From Devosia sp. (GTDB taxonomy: Bacteria; Pseudomonadota; Alphaproteobacteria; Rhizobiales; Devosiaceae): a stretch of DNA of 64,000 bases. Where the stretch lies: contig NZ_JANQAH010000007.1 of assembly GCF_024707125.1 (NCBI RefSeq), positions 620,001-684,000 on the forward strand, read 5' to 3'. The notes below the pieces were generated by a model. It had not been told where the DNA came from. It ran no database searches and saw only the letters and a program-made list of their open reading frames with translations. The translations under genes and the position numbers were made by a program. Shown piece by piece: positions 63,893 to 64,000 of this stretch (position 1 is its first letter; each line of letters begins with the position of its first letter).

Positions 63893-64000
63893 TCAGGTCA
63901 AAACGCGATACAATAACTCCGCGATCTGCCGAGCCAAGAATGGTGGAACGGCGTTCCCAACCTGGACGTACTGCTGCGTTCGATTTCCTAGGAAGAGATA
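63893..64000 (-). CDS. C5-cytosine DNA methyltransferase, C-terminal end (right-truncated)
   Basis: The last 35 residues of a protein that continues beyond the window. They read YLFLGNRTQQYVQVGNAVPP followed by FLARQIAELLYRVLT and a TGA at 63895-63893. The QxGNAVPPxLA pattern is conserved motif X of C5-cytosine methyltransferases, which closes the AdoMet site. It is upstream of, and in the same direction as, the Z1 gene, so it probably is the modification enzyme of this operon. Confidence 0.85.
   Translation of the reverse strand, partial: YLFLGNRTQQYVQVGNAVPPFLARQIAELLYRVLT

Overview
The window looks like a chromosomal segment of an alphaproteobacterium of the order Hyphomicrobiales (Rhizobiales), most likely Devosia or a close relative. 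This is an inference from gene order and protein style: high GC, the block cdsA-rseP-bamA-lpxD-fabZ-lpxA-lpxB next to gltA, comEC and gltX, the block nuoA-N-birA-rnj-DUF1467-proS-lolF-lolD-dnaE, Omp25/31-like beta-barrels, and a ProRS without an editing insert.

Layout. 1-377 is the end of a WYL-domain regulator. 0.9-7.4 kb is a sugar-acid cluster (IlvD/Edd-type dehydratase, KDGal kinase, KDPGal aldolase, SMP-30 lactonase, GH42 beta-galactosidase) that fits oxidative De Ley-Doudoroff use of galactosides. 7.4-12.5 kb carries comEC, gltX and gltA. 12.5-24.5 kb is a long minus-strand run for lipid A, outer-membrane assembly, phospholipid and undecaprenyl synthesis and translation (lpxB, lpxA, fabZ, lpxD, bamA, rseP, cdsA, uppS, frr, pyrH, tsf, rpsB). 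24.8-36.2 kb carries dnaE, lolD, lolF, proS, a candidate structured small RNA, a YjbR-family gene, DUF1467, rnj and birA. 36.2-51.4 kb is the complete 14-gene complex I operon nuoA-N on the minus strand. 51.8-55.0 kb has three outer-membrane beta-barrel genes, each followed by a hairpin, and a Tat-exported MsrA. A tRNA-Asp with a visible promoter and terminator lies at 55.2 kb.

Beyond the tRNA the character changes. A decayed gene (55.7-56.3 kb) is followed by a minus-strand accessory operon that runs off the right edge: a C5-cytosine methyltransferase (only its last 35 residues visible), a Z1-domain SF2 helicase-like ATPase, a PD-(D/E)XK nuclease-like protein (DUF4420 type), a MutL/MORC-like GHKL ATPase, and two unrecognised proteins, with overlapping stops and starts. 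This resembles the Mza antiviral system and the predicted prokaryotic MORC restriction systems, but with a methyltransferase and unfamiliar downstream genes. It is the most interesting part of the window.

A second theme is sequence quality. Seven genes are broken by single-base frameshifts, six of them one base too long and one a base too short, mostly in short homopolymers (dgoK, GH42, bamA, nuoM, nuoF, GHKL ATPase, Z1). Because bamA is essential, base-calling errors are the likeliest cause. I give full gene spans and mark the frameshift. Structured leaders upstream of gltA and rpsB and the candidate small RNA at 32.56-32.74 kb are the main non-coding discoveries.
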